Part shown: piece by piece, positions 1 to 9,014 of the stretch | How the letters are laid out: each line of letters starts with the position of its first letter | How positions within the stretch are numbered: the stretch's first letter is position 1 | Assembly (NCBI GenBank): GCA_900167925.1 | Contig: FUZM01000001.1 | Span: forward strand, 610,618 to 674,617 | Reading direction: 5' to 3' | DNA length: 64,000 nt | Source of the DNA: Bacteroidales bacterium WCE2008 | GTDB lineage: Bacteria > Bacteroidota > Bacteroidia > Bacteroidales > UBA932 | Made by a program: the position numbers and the translations under genes | Notes under the pieces: model-generated | Database searches by the model: none | The model's input: the letters and a program-made list of their open reading frames with translations, nothing else | What the model was told of the DNA's origin: nothing

Positions 1-1032
1 TATCCATGCGTCGACAGCGAAGGCCGCGCTACTTTCACCCTCATGGCTCCAGATGCCAAAGAGGTGGCGGCCGATATCTGCGGAGTCGTCTATCCGATGA
101 CAAAGAACGCCGAAGGCCTCTGGAAAGTCACCACCGATCCTATCGTCGTCGGCCCGCATTACTACCGGCTCGTAGTTGACGGAGTAAGGATGAACGACCC
201 TAATGTCTATACAGTCTATGGCTCCGGCTCCAGCTTCAGCCTTCTCGAAATCCCTGAGCCTGCAGAGGATGCCGCCTACTATAAGTTTAATCCTTCGGTC
301 CCTCATGGCCAGGTGCGCGAGTGCCAGTACTGGTCGCCGTCCCACAACAGGATGCGCCGCTGCTATGTATATACTCCGGCCGGCTACGAGAAATCCAAGA
401 AGCGCTATCCTTATTTCATACTTCAGCACGGAATGGCCGAGAACGAGACCGGCTGGCACGAGCAGGGCAAGATGGCCAATATCATGGACAATGCCATCGC
501 TTCCGGCAAGGCCGTCCCGATGGTCGTCGTCATGGATAACGGCGACTGCGACTATGGCATGGGCGCAATCCCCGGCGAGGACATGATGAGCTTCGGCGCA
601 TCGTTCGAGACAGTCGTGCTCGATGAGCTTATCCCATACGTTGAGAATACATTCAGAGTATATACCGACCGCAAGCACAGGGCTATCGCCGGCCTCTCAT
701 GGGGCGGCCACCAGGCCTTCGAGATAGGTCTTGCCCATACGGACCTCTTCAGCGGAATCGGCGCCTTCAGCGGAGCTATCTTCGTATTCCCGGGACAGGA
801 CATCAAGACTCTCTACAACGGAGTCTTCGCGGATGCCGCCAAGTTCAACAAGGACGTCCCTGTCCTCTTCATGTCCAACGGCACGGAAGAAGGCCTCGGC
901 GGTGCCGCCCTCGACAAGATGCTCGACAATGCCGGCATAAAATATACCCGTTATATCTCCCCGGGGACAGCCCACGAGTGGCTTACCTGGAGAAGAAGTC
1001 TCAACGAATTCATACCTCTACTATTCAAATAA
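1..1032 (+). CDS. CE1-like secreted esterase (5'-truncated by window edge)
   Basis: This alpha/beta-hydrolase esterase of the feruloyl/acetylxylan (CE1, esterase D-like) type probably removes acyl groups from xylan. The reading frame is open from base 1, before the first ATG at 43, so the true start lies upstream of the window. The visible N-terminal ~90 residues look like an immunoglobulin-like E-set domain, as often precedes CE1 domains in Bacteroidetes. The catalytic domain follows, with a GLSWGG nucleophile elbow (Ser at about window codon 233) and a C-terminal HEWLTWR segment carrying the catalytic His (about codon 325). It is the first visible gene of a plus-strand operon of xylan-active enzymes, 9 bp before the next gene. 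The family call is confident; the exact acyl substrate is inferred. Confidence 0.85.
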   Translation, partial: YPCVDSEGRATFTLMAPDAKEVAADICGVVYPMTKNAEGLWKVTTDPIVVGPHYYRLVVDGVRMNDPNVYTVYGSGSSFSLLEIPEPAEDAAYYKFNPSVPHGQVRECQYWSPSHNRMRRCYVYTPAGYEKSKKRYPYFILQHGMAENETGWHEQGKMANIMDNAIASGKAVPMVVVMDNGDCDYGMGAIPGEDMMSFGASFETVVLDELIPYVENTFRVYTDRKHRAIAGLSWGGHQAFEIGLAHTDLFSGIGAFSGAIFVFPGQDIKTLYNGVFADAAKFNKDVPVLFMSNGTEEGLGGAALDKMLDNAGIKYTRYISPGTAHEWLTWRRSLNEFIPLLFK

Positions 1033-1041
1033 AATAACACC

Positions 1042-1734
1042 ATGACACTTTACTCCAAAGTATTGATCATTCTGGGTGCAGGTCTCTTTGCCGCTTCCGT
1101 GGCTTCGGCCCCTGCTTCAGCCCAGCCTAAATTCGAGGATTATTTCTCGGTAGCAACTGCAGCCCCGGCGACTCCGGATGCGGAAGGATTCATCGGCAGA
1201 TGGTCTCTGCTCGAACCTATCGATAAACCAAACCGTACCAATGCGGTTTTCGTTGACAGCTATCTTCGGGATGCCTTCAACACCGAATACTTCAAGGACC
1301 AGATGACGATCGTCCCTATAGACGGCCAGGAGGTCGAGGTTGGCGAGACCAAGCTTGCTTGGCATGCTCTCGACAGCAAGCTATACAACGTAAAGCTTTT
1401 CCGTTTTGCTTCAACCCTCGAGAAACAGGTATATGGAGTTCTTTTCTGGGCTGTCACAGTTGTCAATTGCCCTGAAGATATAGAAGACGTAAGAATGCTC
1501 GTAGGCTCCAATTCGGCTTCGATGTGGTGGCTCAACGGAGAGGAAGTGCTCCTGATGTCAAGCGACAGACGTATGGTCGCTGACGATTGCGCTACCCGCA
1601 GGCTCACTCTCAAGAAAGGCAAGAATGTCCTCCGCGGCGCCATCATCAACGGCCCCGGAATGAGCGACTTCTGCGTCCGTTTCGTCGATAAGGACGGAAA
1701 ACCTGTAACCGGAATCACTATCACCACCGAGTAA
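1042..1734 (+). CDS. Secreted protein of unknown function in the xylan operon
   Basis: This 230-residue protein has a clear signal peptide: a hydrophobic stretch at residues 5-20, then a probable cleavage near ASA-QP at about residue 28. I do not recognise a catalytic motif. The C-terminal half (about 145-225) has a beta-rich pattern, with SMWWLNGEEV and a LTLKKGKNVLR segment. That pattern resembles the jelly-roll accessory domains of glycosidases that bind sugars (strand, W-x-NG, then 'KGxN'). It sits 9 bp after the CE1-like gene and 1 bp before the GH43 gene, so co-transcription is very likely. Inference: a carbohydrate-binding or structural partner of the neighbouring xylan enzymes. It could be the detached accessory domain of a larger esterase. 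Confidence 0.7.
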   Translation: MTLYSKVLIILGAGLFAASVASAPASAQPKFEDYFSVATAAPATPDAEGFIGRWSLLEPIDKPNRTNAVFVDSYLRDAFNTEYFKDQMTIVPIDGQEVEVGETKLAWHALDSKLYNVKLFRFASTLEKQVYGVLFWAVTVVNCPEDIEDVRMLVGSNSASMWWLNGEEVLLMSSDRRMVADDCATRRLTLKKGKNVLRGAIINGPGMSDFCVRFVDKDGKPVTGITITTE

Positions 1735-1735
1735 A

Positions 1736-3202
1736 ATGCTGAAGAAGATGAAAAACAAGATAATATTTGCGGGACTCGCATCCCTTATGATCATAGGACT
1801 CTCCGGCAAGGCTGACGCCCAGACCGGAAACAGATGGATCCATGACCCGTCAACCATCATGGAAGACGGCGGAAAGTATTTCACGTTCGGTACCGGTGGC
1901 GGCGGCCTCATCTCCGAGGATGGCGGCTGGACCTGGAACGGCGGCGGTGTAAGACCCGGCGGCGGTGCAGCTCCTGACGCAATCAAGATCGGCGACAGAT
2001 ACCTCGTCGTCTATGGCGCGACCGGCGGCGGTCTCGGCGGAGGCCACAAGGGAACCATCCTTACAATGTGGAACAAGACTCTCGACCCTAATTCCCCTGA
2101 CTTTAAATATTCAGAACCTATAGTAGTCGCCTCCTCGGAATACGACGAAGACTGCGACTCCATCGACCCGTCCGTCCTGCTGGACCCTGACGGCAGGCTC
2201 TGGCTTTCGTATGGTACCTATTTCGGCTTCATCCGTCTCGTAGAGCTCGACCCGAAGACCGGAGCCAGAGTCGAGGGTAACGAGCCTATAAACATCGCTA
2301 TCGACTGCGAGGCTTCTGCCCTGATGTACAACGACGGCTGGTACTATCTTCTCGGAACCCACGGGACATGCTGCGACGGCGTCAACTCGACCTACAACAT
2401 CGTTGTCGGCCGTTCCCGCAAGGTTACCGGACCATATCTCGACAACCTGGGCCGCGACATGCTCAAAGGCGGCGGCAAGATGGTCATTTCGAGCGACAGC
2501 CGTCACTCCGGTCCCGGACACTTCGGACGTTACATCGAAGAGCCGGGCGTCGAGAAGATGTCTTTCCATTATGAAGCCGACTTCGACGAAGGCGGACTCA
2601 GCGTCCTCGCCATCGCTCCGCTCGTATGGAAAAACGGCTGGCCTGTCGCTGGCGACGTCTTCCGCGAGGGTACTTATGAGATCGAATCCGAGAGAAGGGG
2701 CTATGGTCTCGAGCTCGTCGTCGATTTCGTAAGAATGAACACCGGCCGCGTGAGATTCTGGGGCCCTCCTAGCAATGAGCCTCTCAAGCCGGTAGAAGAA
2801 CAGAAACTCGAAGAAGTGATCGGCGGCTGGCCGGAGGGTGACATCGATGTCAGAATCGGTGACTATCTCGGACGTCCTCACCAGAAGTGGACTGTCGAAG
2901 CTGTAGAGGGCGTAGGCGGATACCTCGGCGCTCCTTACTATAAGATTACCATCGCCGGCACCGGCAGGGCTCTCGCAGCCACGGCCGACGCTGAGGTAAA
3001 GACAGTTCCCGAGTTTACGGGCGCTCCCGAACAGCTCTGGAGAATCGAGATGCTGACTGACGGGACATACAGGATCATGCCTAAGGAAGTGCCCGGCCAC
3101 AGCGAGCAGCTCGTGCTCGTATCTGTTGCCGACAGTACTCCATCCCTGGGCAAATTCGATAAGGACAGTGACAATTGCAAGTGGAACTTCCGTAATCGTT
3201 AG
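1736..3202 (+). CDS. GH43-family glycosidase with C-terminal ricin-like/beta domain
   Basis: This is a secreted five-bladed beta-propeller glycosidase of family GH43 (alpha-L-arabinofuranosidase, arabinanase or beta-xylosidase activities). The signal peptide covers about residues 1-29. GH43 hallmarks are visible: HDPS with the general-base Asp at about 37, SIDPSV with the pKa-modulating Asp at about 144, and DCEASAL with the acid Glu at about 192. The propeller ends near residue 310. The C-terminal ~170 residues contain QKWTV and EQLWRI repeats typical of ricin-type beta-trefoil lectin modules. A Gly-rich loop (GGGG, about 52-100) is unusually long. The ATG starts 1 bp after the upstream stop; a second ATG at 1748 (MKNKI) is an equally plausible start. 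In context it most likely removes arabinose or xylose from xylan. Confidence 0.85.
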   Translation: MLKKMKNKIIFAGLASLMIIGLSGKADAQTGNRWIHDPSTIMEDGGKYFTFGTGGGGLISEDGGWTWNGGGVRPGGGAAPDAIKIGDRYLVVYGATGGGLGGGHKGTILTMWNKTLDPNSPDFKYSEPIVVASSEYDEDCDSIDPSVLLDPDGRLWLSYGTYFGFIRLVELDPKTGARVEGNEPINIAIDCEASALMYNDGWYYLLGTHGTCCDGVNSTYNIVVGRSRKVTGPYLDNLGRDMLKGGGKMVISSDSRHSGPGHFGRYIEEPGVEKMSFHYEADFDEGGLSVLAIAPLVWKNGWPVAGDVFREGTYEIESERRGYGLELVVDFVRMNTGRVRFWGPPSNEPLKPVEEQKLEEVIGGWPEGDIDVRIGDYLGRPHQKWTVEAVEGVGGYLGAPYYKITIAGTGRALAATADAEVKTVPEFTGAPEQLWRIEMLTDGTYRIMPKEVPGHSEQLVLVSVADSTPSLGKFDKDSDNCKWNFRNR

Positions 3203-3205
3203 TCA

Positions 3206-4120
3206 ATGAAAAAAGCTTTGATAGCCGCCGTGGCTCTGGTGCTGGGAGCAAGTCTCTCAGCCCAGAACTTCGGCGGTTTCCAGTTCGAGGCCCCCGAGAT
3301 GGAGTGCTCCGAAAAATTCACCGACGTCAACTATGCCGGCGACAGCGAGACGTACCATAATCTCGACATCTATCTCCCGAAGGAAAAGAAAGATTCCTAT
3401 CCTGTTGTCATCCATATCTACGGCAGTGCCTGGTTCAGCAACAACTCCAAGGGAATGGCTGATCTCGGGACCATCTGCAACGCCCTCCTCAAAGCCGGCT
3501 ACGCAGTCGTCACTCCGAACCACCGTTCCAGCATGGACGCCAAGTTCCCTGCCCAGATCAACGATATCAAGGCCGTAGTCCGCTTCGTACGCGCAGAGGC
3601 TGAGAAATACCATTTCGACACCAGCTTCATCGCAACTTCCGGCTTCTCCTCCGGCGGCCATCTCTCGACTCTTGCGGCCACTTCCGGCGACGTCGCCGAG
3701 CTTGAAGGCGAGGTGGGCCCATATACCGGCTTCAGCAGCCGTGTCGATGCCGCCTGCGACTGGTCCGGCCCGATCGACCTGCTCAACATGGATTGCGCAG
3801 GCAAGAGGGAGAATAACGGTCCGACCCCGGAGGAAGTGCTTATAGGCGCTCCGGTGGAGGGTAACGAGGCCAAGTACCAGGCAATCTGTCCGATCACCTA
3901 TATCGATCCTTCAGACCCGCCTGTGACCATCTTCCACGGCACCGCCGACAATGTAGTCCCTCCATGCCAGTCTCCGGAGCTTTATGACGCTCTCGTCAAG
4001 GCAGGAGTCGAGGCCGACCTTACGATGGTGGAAGGTGGCGGCCATGGTTTCAATATGTATTCAGAAGAGAATCTTGCGAAGATGACAACCTTCCTTGACA
4101 GCGTCAGGAACAGGAAATAA
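3206..4120 (+). CDS. Secreted alpha/beta-hydrolase esterase (BD-FAE/acetyl esterase-like)
   Basis: This 304-residue serine esterase of the carboxylesterase/acetylxylan-esterase type has a signal peptide ending at SAQ (about residue 20). It shows an HIYGSAW oxyanion-hole region, a GFSSGG nucleophile elbow (Ser148), an acid residue in HGTADNVV (Asp248) and a terminal GGGHGF with His280, so a complete Ser-Asp-His triad can be placed. Length is normal for the family. It starts 3 bp after the GH43 stop, inside the same operon. With the CE1-like and CE15 genes around it, the most likely role is deacetylation or deferuloylation of xylan or of xylo-oligosaccharides in the periplasm. Substrate is inferred from context only. 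Confidence 0.85.
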   Translation: MKKALIAAVALVLGASLSAQNFGGFQFEAPEMECSEKFTDVNYAGDSETYHNLDIYLPKEKKDSYPVVIHIYGSAWFSNNSKGMADLGTICNALLKAGYAVVTPNHRSSMDAKFPAQINDIKAVVRFVRAEAEKYHFDTSFIATSGFSSGGHLSTLAATSGDVAELEGEVGPYTGFSSRVDAACDWSGPIDLLNMDCAGKRENNGPTPEEVLIGAPVEGNEAKYQAICPITYIDPSDPPVTIFHGTADNVVPPCQSPELYDALVKAGVEADLTMVEGGGHGFNMYSEENLAKMTTFLDSVRNRK

Positions 4121-4151
4121 TGCTATCTTTGTCACAACTAATCACATCAAC

Positions 4152-5420
4152 ATGAAGAAAATGATTCTGGCGGCTCTGCTGATTTCCGCAGTCGCATGTG
4201 CCCGAGAGATTCCTCTTGTCTATGATTCCGAAAATACCGGATCGTCCTATGCCGCTCCGGAGATGCCCGAGTTCGCGGAACTCCCTGCTATCGAGACTCT
4301 TCCGGACCCTCTTGCATGGGCCGACGGAAGCGGCAGGGTAAAGAAGTTCTCCCAGTGGGAGAAGCGCAGGAACGAGATTTTCGCCCAGATCCAGAACTAC
4401 GAAATCGGAGTCAAGCCAGTCACCGGCAAATCGTGCGTATCGGCCGAACTCCGCCATACCGACGACCCTGTCATCCCTGAATTCCCGGGCTTCGGCGGCA
4501 TGATGCCCAAGATGCCTGTGGCATATGATACTTTGGCCGTAACCGTCAGCGTCAATGGCAAATCTCTCAAGATAAACTGCCCTGTGGTCTATCCTGAAGG
4601 CGACGGCCCGTTCCCTGCAATAATCGGAATCGGCTTCGGTGCCGGTCCTGGCAGCCTTCCTGCAGAGATCTTCAGCTCGAGGAATATCGCCATCGTAGGC
4701 TTCCCTTATACCGATGTCATGGCCCATACCCAGGTCCGCGGAGAACAGCCTGTCAACGAACTCTATCCGGAGTATGTCGATTTCGGGGCGTATGCTGCGT
4801 GGCCATGGGGAGTCAGCCGAGTAATCGACGGACTCGAGGCCATAGGTGCGGCGTCCAAGATTGACATGAAGCATCTGGCGGTTTCCGGATGTTCATTCGC
4901 CGGCAAGATGGCTCTGTTCAGCGGCGCCTTCGATGAGAGAATCGCTCTGACGATCGCGCAGGAACCCGGTGGCGGCGGCGCTGCCGCATGGAGAGTGTCC
5001 GAGACTCTCGGCAATGTCGAGACTATCGCCAGGACCAATTATTCATGGTTCAAAGAGTCGATGCGGCAGTTCTCCGAAGAGAATGCCGTCCGTCTCCCTA
5101 TAGACCATCATGAACTCTGCGCCATGGTCGCTCCGAGAGCTCTTCTCGTGTTCGGAAATCCGGATTACGAGTGGCTGGCCGATGAGGCCGGTTATGTCTC
5201 CTGCTACGCCGCCCGCAAAGTCTGGGAGGCCTTCGGAATAGAGGACAGGATGGGCTGGTCCTTCCAGGACGGCCATATGCACTGTCAGCTTCCGGAGTCC
5301 CAGTGGCCGGAGCTTGAGGCCTTTGTGGACAAGTTCCTCCTCGGGAAGGACGTCGATACCGACGTGCGCAAGGCTCCAATGTTCGAGAATGTTGACCCTG
5401 AAAAATGGATTAAATGGTAA
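4152..5420 (+). CDS. CE15 glucuronoyl esterase
   Basis: Glucuronoyl esterases of family CE15 cleave the ester between 4-O-methyl-glucuronic acid on xylan and lignin alcohols. The family signature GCSxxGK is present as GCSFAGK with nucleophile Ser248, followed by the AQEPGGGGAAAWR segment (Glu271) that is characteristic of CE15. A C-terminal DGHMHCQ motif supplies the catalytic His (about 375). The start at 4152 gives a clean signal: MKKMILAALL and a possible lipobox ending at Cys17. An in-frame start further upstream (4095) would place the signal sequence internally, so I reject it. The 3' end overlaps the next gene by 7 bp (ATGGTAA). The presence of CE15 points to lignified or glucuronoxylan-rich plant cell walls as the substrate of this operon. 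Confidence 0.9.
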   Translation: MKKMILAALLISAVACAREIPLVYDSENTGSSYAAPEMPEFAELPAIETLPDPLAWADGSGRVKKFSQWEKRRNEIFAQIQNYEIGVKPVTGKSCVSAELRHTDDPVIPEFPGFGGMMPKMPVAYDTLAVTVSVNGKSLKINCPVVYPEGDGPFPAIIGIGFGAGPGSLPAEIFSSRNIAIVGFPYTDVMAHTQVRGEQPVNELYPEYVDFGAYAAWPWGVSRVIDGLEAIGAASKIDMKHLAVSGCSFAGKMALFSGAFDERIALTIAQEPGGGGAAAWRVSETLGNVETIARTNYSWFKESMRQFSEENAVRLPIDHHELCAMVAPRALLVFGNPDYEWLADEAGYVSCYAARKVWEAFGIEDRMGWSFQDGHMHCQLPESQWPELEAFVDKFLLGKDVDTDVRKAPMFENVDPEKWIKW

Positions 5421-8400
5421 AAAGAATCTTTGCTGCCTTCGCGGCCGCGCTGCTCGGCTTTATTTGTAATGCCGGCAATCCTTATATTCCGCTCTGGGAG
5501 CATCTCCCTGACGGAGAGCCGAGAGTGTTCGAAGATCCGGACAATCCCGGAAAGTATCGCGTATATATAATCGGCTCCCATGACGTCCGGTTCGGCAGCT
5601 ATTGCGGCCCTGATATCCGGGCCTGGTCCGCTCCTGTCGAGGATCTCGAAAACTGGAGAGATGAGGGTCCTATATTCACTTACTTCATCGACGGCCAGTG
5701 GGACGTCATGTATGCCCCTGACCTTGTCGAGGTCGTGAACAAAGAGGGAGTCAAGGAGTATTATCTCTACCCTCACAGCCGTGGCGCCGGCAGGGAGGCG
5801 ATGGTCTGCAAAGGCTCCCGCCCTGACGGTCCGTTCACCCCTCTGAACATGACCGAGGATGGCCGGGGAACTCTTCCGGGCAGTATCTTCGGCTTCGATC
5901 CTTCTGTCTATGTAGAACAGCCGGCCGACAGCCCTGCAGGTTTCCGCGCCTGGGGCTACTGGGGCTTCCAGCGCTCTTCTGCTGCGGAACTCGATCCCGA
6001 GACCATGTGGTCGGTTCGTCCAGGGACTGAGGTCATCCCGTATTTCATCCCGGCCAGCTTCAGCTACGGCAACGTGCGTGAGATTCCGGGAGCTGAATTC
6101 GCCGTCTATGAGGGCGAGGATCTCGGAGACTTCAATTTCTTCGAGGCCTCTTCAATCCGCAAGGTCGGCAACAAATATGTATGGGTGTTCAGCGGCCATT
6201 CCGGCCCTGACTACGGACTCGCAAGTTCGAATTCAACTCTCCGCTACGCCTATGCGGATTCTCCTGTAGGACCATGGAAAAGCGGCGGCGTCCTCGTGGA
6301 TTCGAGAGCAATCGTCCTGGGGGAGGATGGAACCAGCCTCTATGAAGGCTATTCCGGCCACAATACCCACGGCAGCCTCCAGTATATCAACGACCAGTGG
6401 TATGTATTCTACCACAGGGCTCCGAGAGGCTTCGGCTTCGCGCGCCAGCCTATGGTCGCTCCGGTCACCGTCTTCGCCGACGAAGCCCCGGTGGCTGAAG
6501 GCGGGAAGGTCCGTATCTATGGTTATGATCCTTATACTAAAGACCATATCCTGACGGCTAAGGACAGCAACGGGCACGAATACAAAGGAGCAGAGGTTAC
6601 TTCCGAGGGCTTCAACATCTTCGGCCTCGATCCTTATAAGTACTATTCTGCCGGATATGCATGTTTCCTTACCGACAAGACTCTCCAGCAGGACAGCTGG
6701 GACGTCTGGGACAACGCTATGGATATAGCCGATGTCAAGGGCGGAGATATAGTAGGCTTCAAGTATTTCGGCTTCGGCGGCCTTAAGAAGGCTGTAAAGG
6801 GTCTTAAACCTTTCGAGGGAGTAAACCGTAAGAACAAGACCGAATTCAATATATTCGTCACTCCTAAGACGTCCGCAGCCTTCCGTATCGCAATCTGGCT
6901 TGACAGCCCTTACAGCAACGATGTCTGGAAGGGTACCAAGATTGCCGAGATAGAAGTTCCGGCAGGCTCTGGGCAGAAGCTTACAAAACTTACCGCCCAG
7001 GTCGGAAAGTTTGTCGACCGTCTCTCCGGCAAGCATGCCATCTACGTGACAGGCGAGGGCGACGGGGTACTTTTCGATTTCCATGGCCTCGGCTTCAGCA
7101 AGGCCGGCAAGCCTCTGGAGAAGCCGTATGTTCCTAAGATAGAGATTCTTATCAATGGAAAGAGCGTGGCTCTGCCGGAGATTCCGGTACGTTCGACCGA
7201 GAAGAACGGCCTCGTTTCGCAGGACAACTACGATATCGCTTTCGGAGAGGAAGTCCGGAGCCTCTCGGCAAGCTCTCCGGACCCGGAGGTAGGAATTGAG
7301 ATCGATGGCATGACTGTCAGGGCTACCTGGCACGGCAAGACCAAGACTTACCGGATCAAGACCGCCTGCGTCAATCCTCTTACCTATACTGACATCCCCG
7401 ACAACGACGTCATCCGAGTCGGGGATGACTTTTACATGGTCAGCACGACCATGTATTTCTGCCCGGGCGCGCCGGTGATGCATTCGAAAGACCTGGTGCA
7501 CTGGAGTATAGTCAGCTATATCTACGACTTCCTTGAGGATGACGATATCTACAATCTCCGCAACGGACGCAACGCCTACGGCTCAGGTCAGTGGGCCACG
7601 ACCTTGCGCTATCAGGACGGAGTCTTCTACGCCCTCTTCATCGCCAACGACCAGAAGAAGACCTATGTCTTCAGGACAAAGGACATAACTTCGTCCAACT
7701 GGGAGCGCAACGAAATCGACCGTCCGTTCCATGACGCCTCGCTGCTCTTCGACGAGGGTCGGGCCTATGTCATCTGGGGCAACGGTGATATCCATATAAC
7801 CGAGCTTACTCCTGACCTCCGCGCCATAAAGGAAGGCGGAGTCGACCAGATACTGTTCTCGTCTCCGACCGAAGGGATAATGCTCCGCGCCGAAGGTGCC
7901 CATGCCTACAAGATCGGGGACATGTATTATGTCCTCACAATAGACTGGCCGCGCGGGGGCAACCGCCGCGAAGTCTGCTGGCGCTCGCGCGAACTGCTCG
8001 GTAAGTATGAGTCGATACCGGTGCTCGACGGTCCGTTCGACGGTCGCCGGGACGGAGTCGCCCAGGGCGCGATCGTAGATACCCCGGAGGGGGACTGGTA
8101 CGCCATGATGTTCCAGGATCATGGGGCCGTAGGCCGGATCCCTACCCTCCAGCCTGTAACATGGTTCCGTGGCTGGCCGGTGCTCGGCGAAAGGGGGAAG
8201 CCGGTCAAGAACCTTTCCGTCAATCTCGAGCCTTGCGGCAGCGATTATGTATGGTCGGACGATGATTTCGATTCTCCGGAGCTTGCCCTCGTATGGCAAT
8301 GGAACCATAAGCCTCTCGACGGAGGATGGTCCCTGACGGAGCGCCCGGGTTGGATGCGCCTGAGGGGAATGCAACTGGCAACGGGAATTACCGATGCGCG

Positions 8401-8923
8401 CAATGTGCTTACCCAGAGGACGGTCGGACCTGCGAGCGAGTGTGTCGTAAGGCTTGATGCTTCCGGACTGAAGCCGGGGGACCATGCTGGTCTTTGCGCT
8501 TTCCAGAGCAACTACGGCGCCGTTGAGATTGCAGTCGACAGCGACGGAAGCCGCTCCCTGCGAGTCGTCTCCCGCGCCGGCACCCACTCTCCGAAGAATG
8601 CCTCCGGCGTTTCAAGCAATGTCGCCAACGACGGGACCTACGCTTCAATTGATGTCGCCAACGACGGGGAAATACAGAGGATTCCGTACGATGGGACGGT
8701 CGTGTATCTGAAGATCTCGTACAATTTCGACAACGACACAGCCATGTTCGGCTGGTCGTCGGACGGCGAGAGCTGGACGATGGCCGAGTACATGCTGCAG
8801 ATGCGCTTCACTCTCGACTTCTTTACCGGCTACCGTTCGGCCCTCTACCAATACCCGACAAAGACCCCCGGCGGCCACGCCGACTTCGATTTCTATCGCC
8901 TCCGCCCAGTTGACGCGCTGTAA
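5414..8923 (+). CDS. Double GH43 protein (GH43 - CBM-like - GH43 - GH43_C2)
   Basis: This 1169-residue secreted protein has a signal peptide (residues 1-21) and two glycosidase modules. The N-terminal GH43-like propeller spans about 25-370, with FEDPDNPGKY, GFDPSV and an FFEAS acid segment. A beta-sandwich linker resembling CBM6 covers about 420-560. A second GH43 module runs from about 650 to 950, with NDVIRVGDDFYMV, FHDASL and the Glu in LRAEGAHAY. It ends in a concanavalin-like C-terminal domain (about 955-1165, GH43_C2 type). The second module resembles beta-xylosidase/arabinofuranosidase enzymes. The fusion suggests coordinated removal of neighbouring side chains on xylan. It is the last gene of the operon. 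Its final ~37 codons plus 28 bp downstream are duplicated at 14821-14959. Confidence 0.9.
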   Translation: MVKRIFAAFAAALLGFICNAGNPYIPLWEHLPDGEPRVFEDPDNPGKYRVYIIGSHDVRFGSYCGPDIRAWSAPVEDLENWRDEGPIFTYFIDGQWDVMYAPDLVEVVNKEGVKEYYLYPHSRGAGREAMVCKGSRPDGPFTPLNMTEDGRGTLPGSIFGFDPSVYVEQPADSPAGFRAWGYWGFQRSSAAELDPETMWSVRPGTEVIPYFIPASFSYGNVREIPGAEFAVYEGEDLGDFNFFEASSIRKVGNKYVWVFSGHSGPDYGLASSNSTLRYAYADSPVGPWKSGGVLVDSRAIVLGEDGTSLYEGYSGHNTHGSLQYINDQWYVFYHRAPRGFGFARQPMVAPVTVFADEAPVAEGGKVRIYGYDPYTKDHILTAKDSNGHEYKGAEVTSEGFNIFGLDPYKYYSAGYACFLTDKTLQQDSWDVWDNAMDIADVKGGDIVGFKYFGFGGLKKAVKGLKPFEGVNRKNKTEFNIFVTPKTSAAFRIAIWLDSPYSNDVWKGTKIAEIEVPAGSGQKLTKLTAQVGKFVDRLSGKHAIYVTGEGDGVLFDFHGLGFSKAGKPLEKPYVPKIEILINGKSVALPEIPVRSTEKNGLVSQDNYDIAFGEEVRSLSASSPDPEVGIEIDGMTVRATWHGKTKTYRIKTACVNPLTYTDIPDNDVIRVGDDFYMVSTTMYFCPGAPVMHSKDLVHWSIVSYIYDFLEDDDIYNLRNGRNAYGSGQWATTLRYQDGVFYALFIANDQKKTYVFRTKDITSSNWERNEIDRPFHDASLLFDEGRAYVIWGNGDIHITELTPDLRAIKEGGVDQILFSSPTEGIMLRAEGAHAYKIGDMYYVLTIDWPRGGNRREVCWRSRELLGKYESIPVLDGPFDGRRDGVAQGAIVDTPEGDWYAMMFQDHGAVGRIPTLQPVTWFRGWPVLGERGKPVKNLSVNLEPCGSDYVWSDDDFDSPELALVWQWNHKPLDGGWSLTERPGWMRLRGMQLATGITDARNVLTQRTVGPASECVVRLDASGLKPGDHAGLCAFQSNYGAVEIAVDSDGSRSLRVVSRAGTHSPKNASGVSSNVANDGTYASIDVANDGEIQRIPYDGTVVYLKISYNFDNDTAMFGWSSDGESWTMAEYMLQMRFTLDFFTGYRSALYQYPTKTPGGHADFDFYRLRPVDAL

Positions 8924-8951
8924 TACAAGCAGGGGCTTCATAGGTTTGTTG
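8813..8951 (+). repeat. Direct repeat copy A (3' end of double-GH43 gene plus flank)
   Basis: This 139-bp segment aligns without gaps to 14821-14959 with 14 mismatches (about 90% identity, counted by eye). It covers the last codons of the GH43 gene, the stop codon, and 28 bp downstream. Here the reading frame is intact. Similarity ends sharply after TATTCTAT. Confidence 0.95.
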
Positions 8952-9014
8952 TATATTCTATTGGTTTTTGAAAGACTTTGTGTATCTTGCGATTAGATAA
9001 AGTTTTGTTCCAAT

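Noticed and set aside
2111..3100. Long minus-strand open frame (329 codons) opposite GH43
   Set aside because: Antisense shadow in GC-rich coding DNA; the plus-strand frame has GH43 motifs and a signal peptide.
6233..7501. Minus-strand open frame of 422 codons opposite the double-GH43 gene
   Set aside because: No motif or start context; mirrors the codon bias of the real plus-strand gene.
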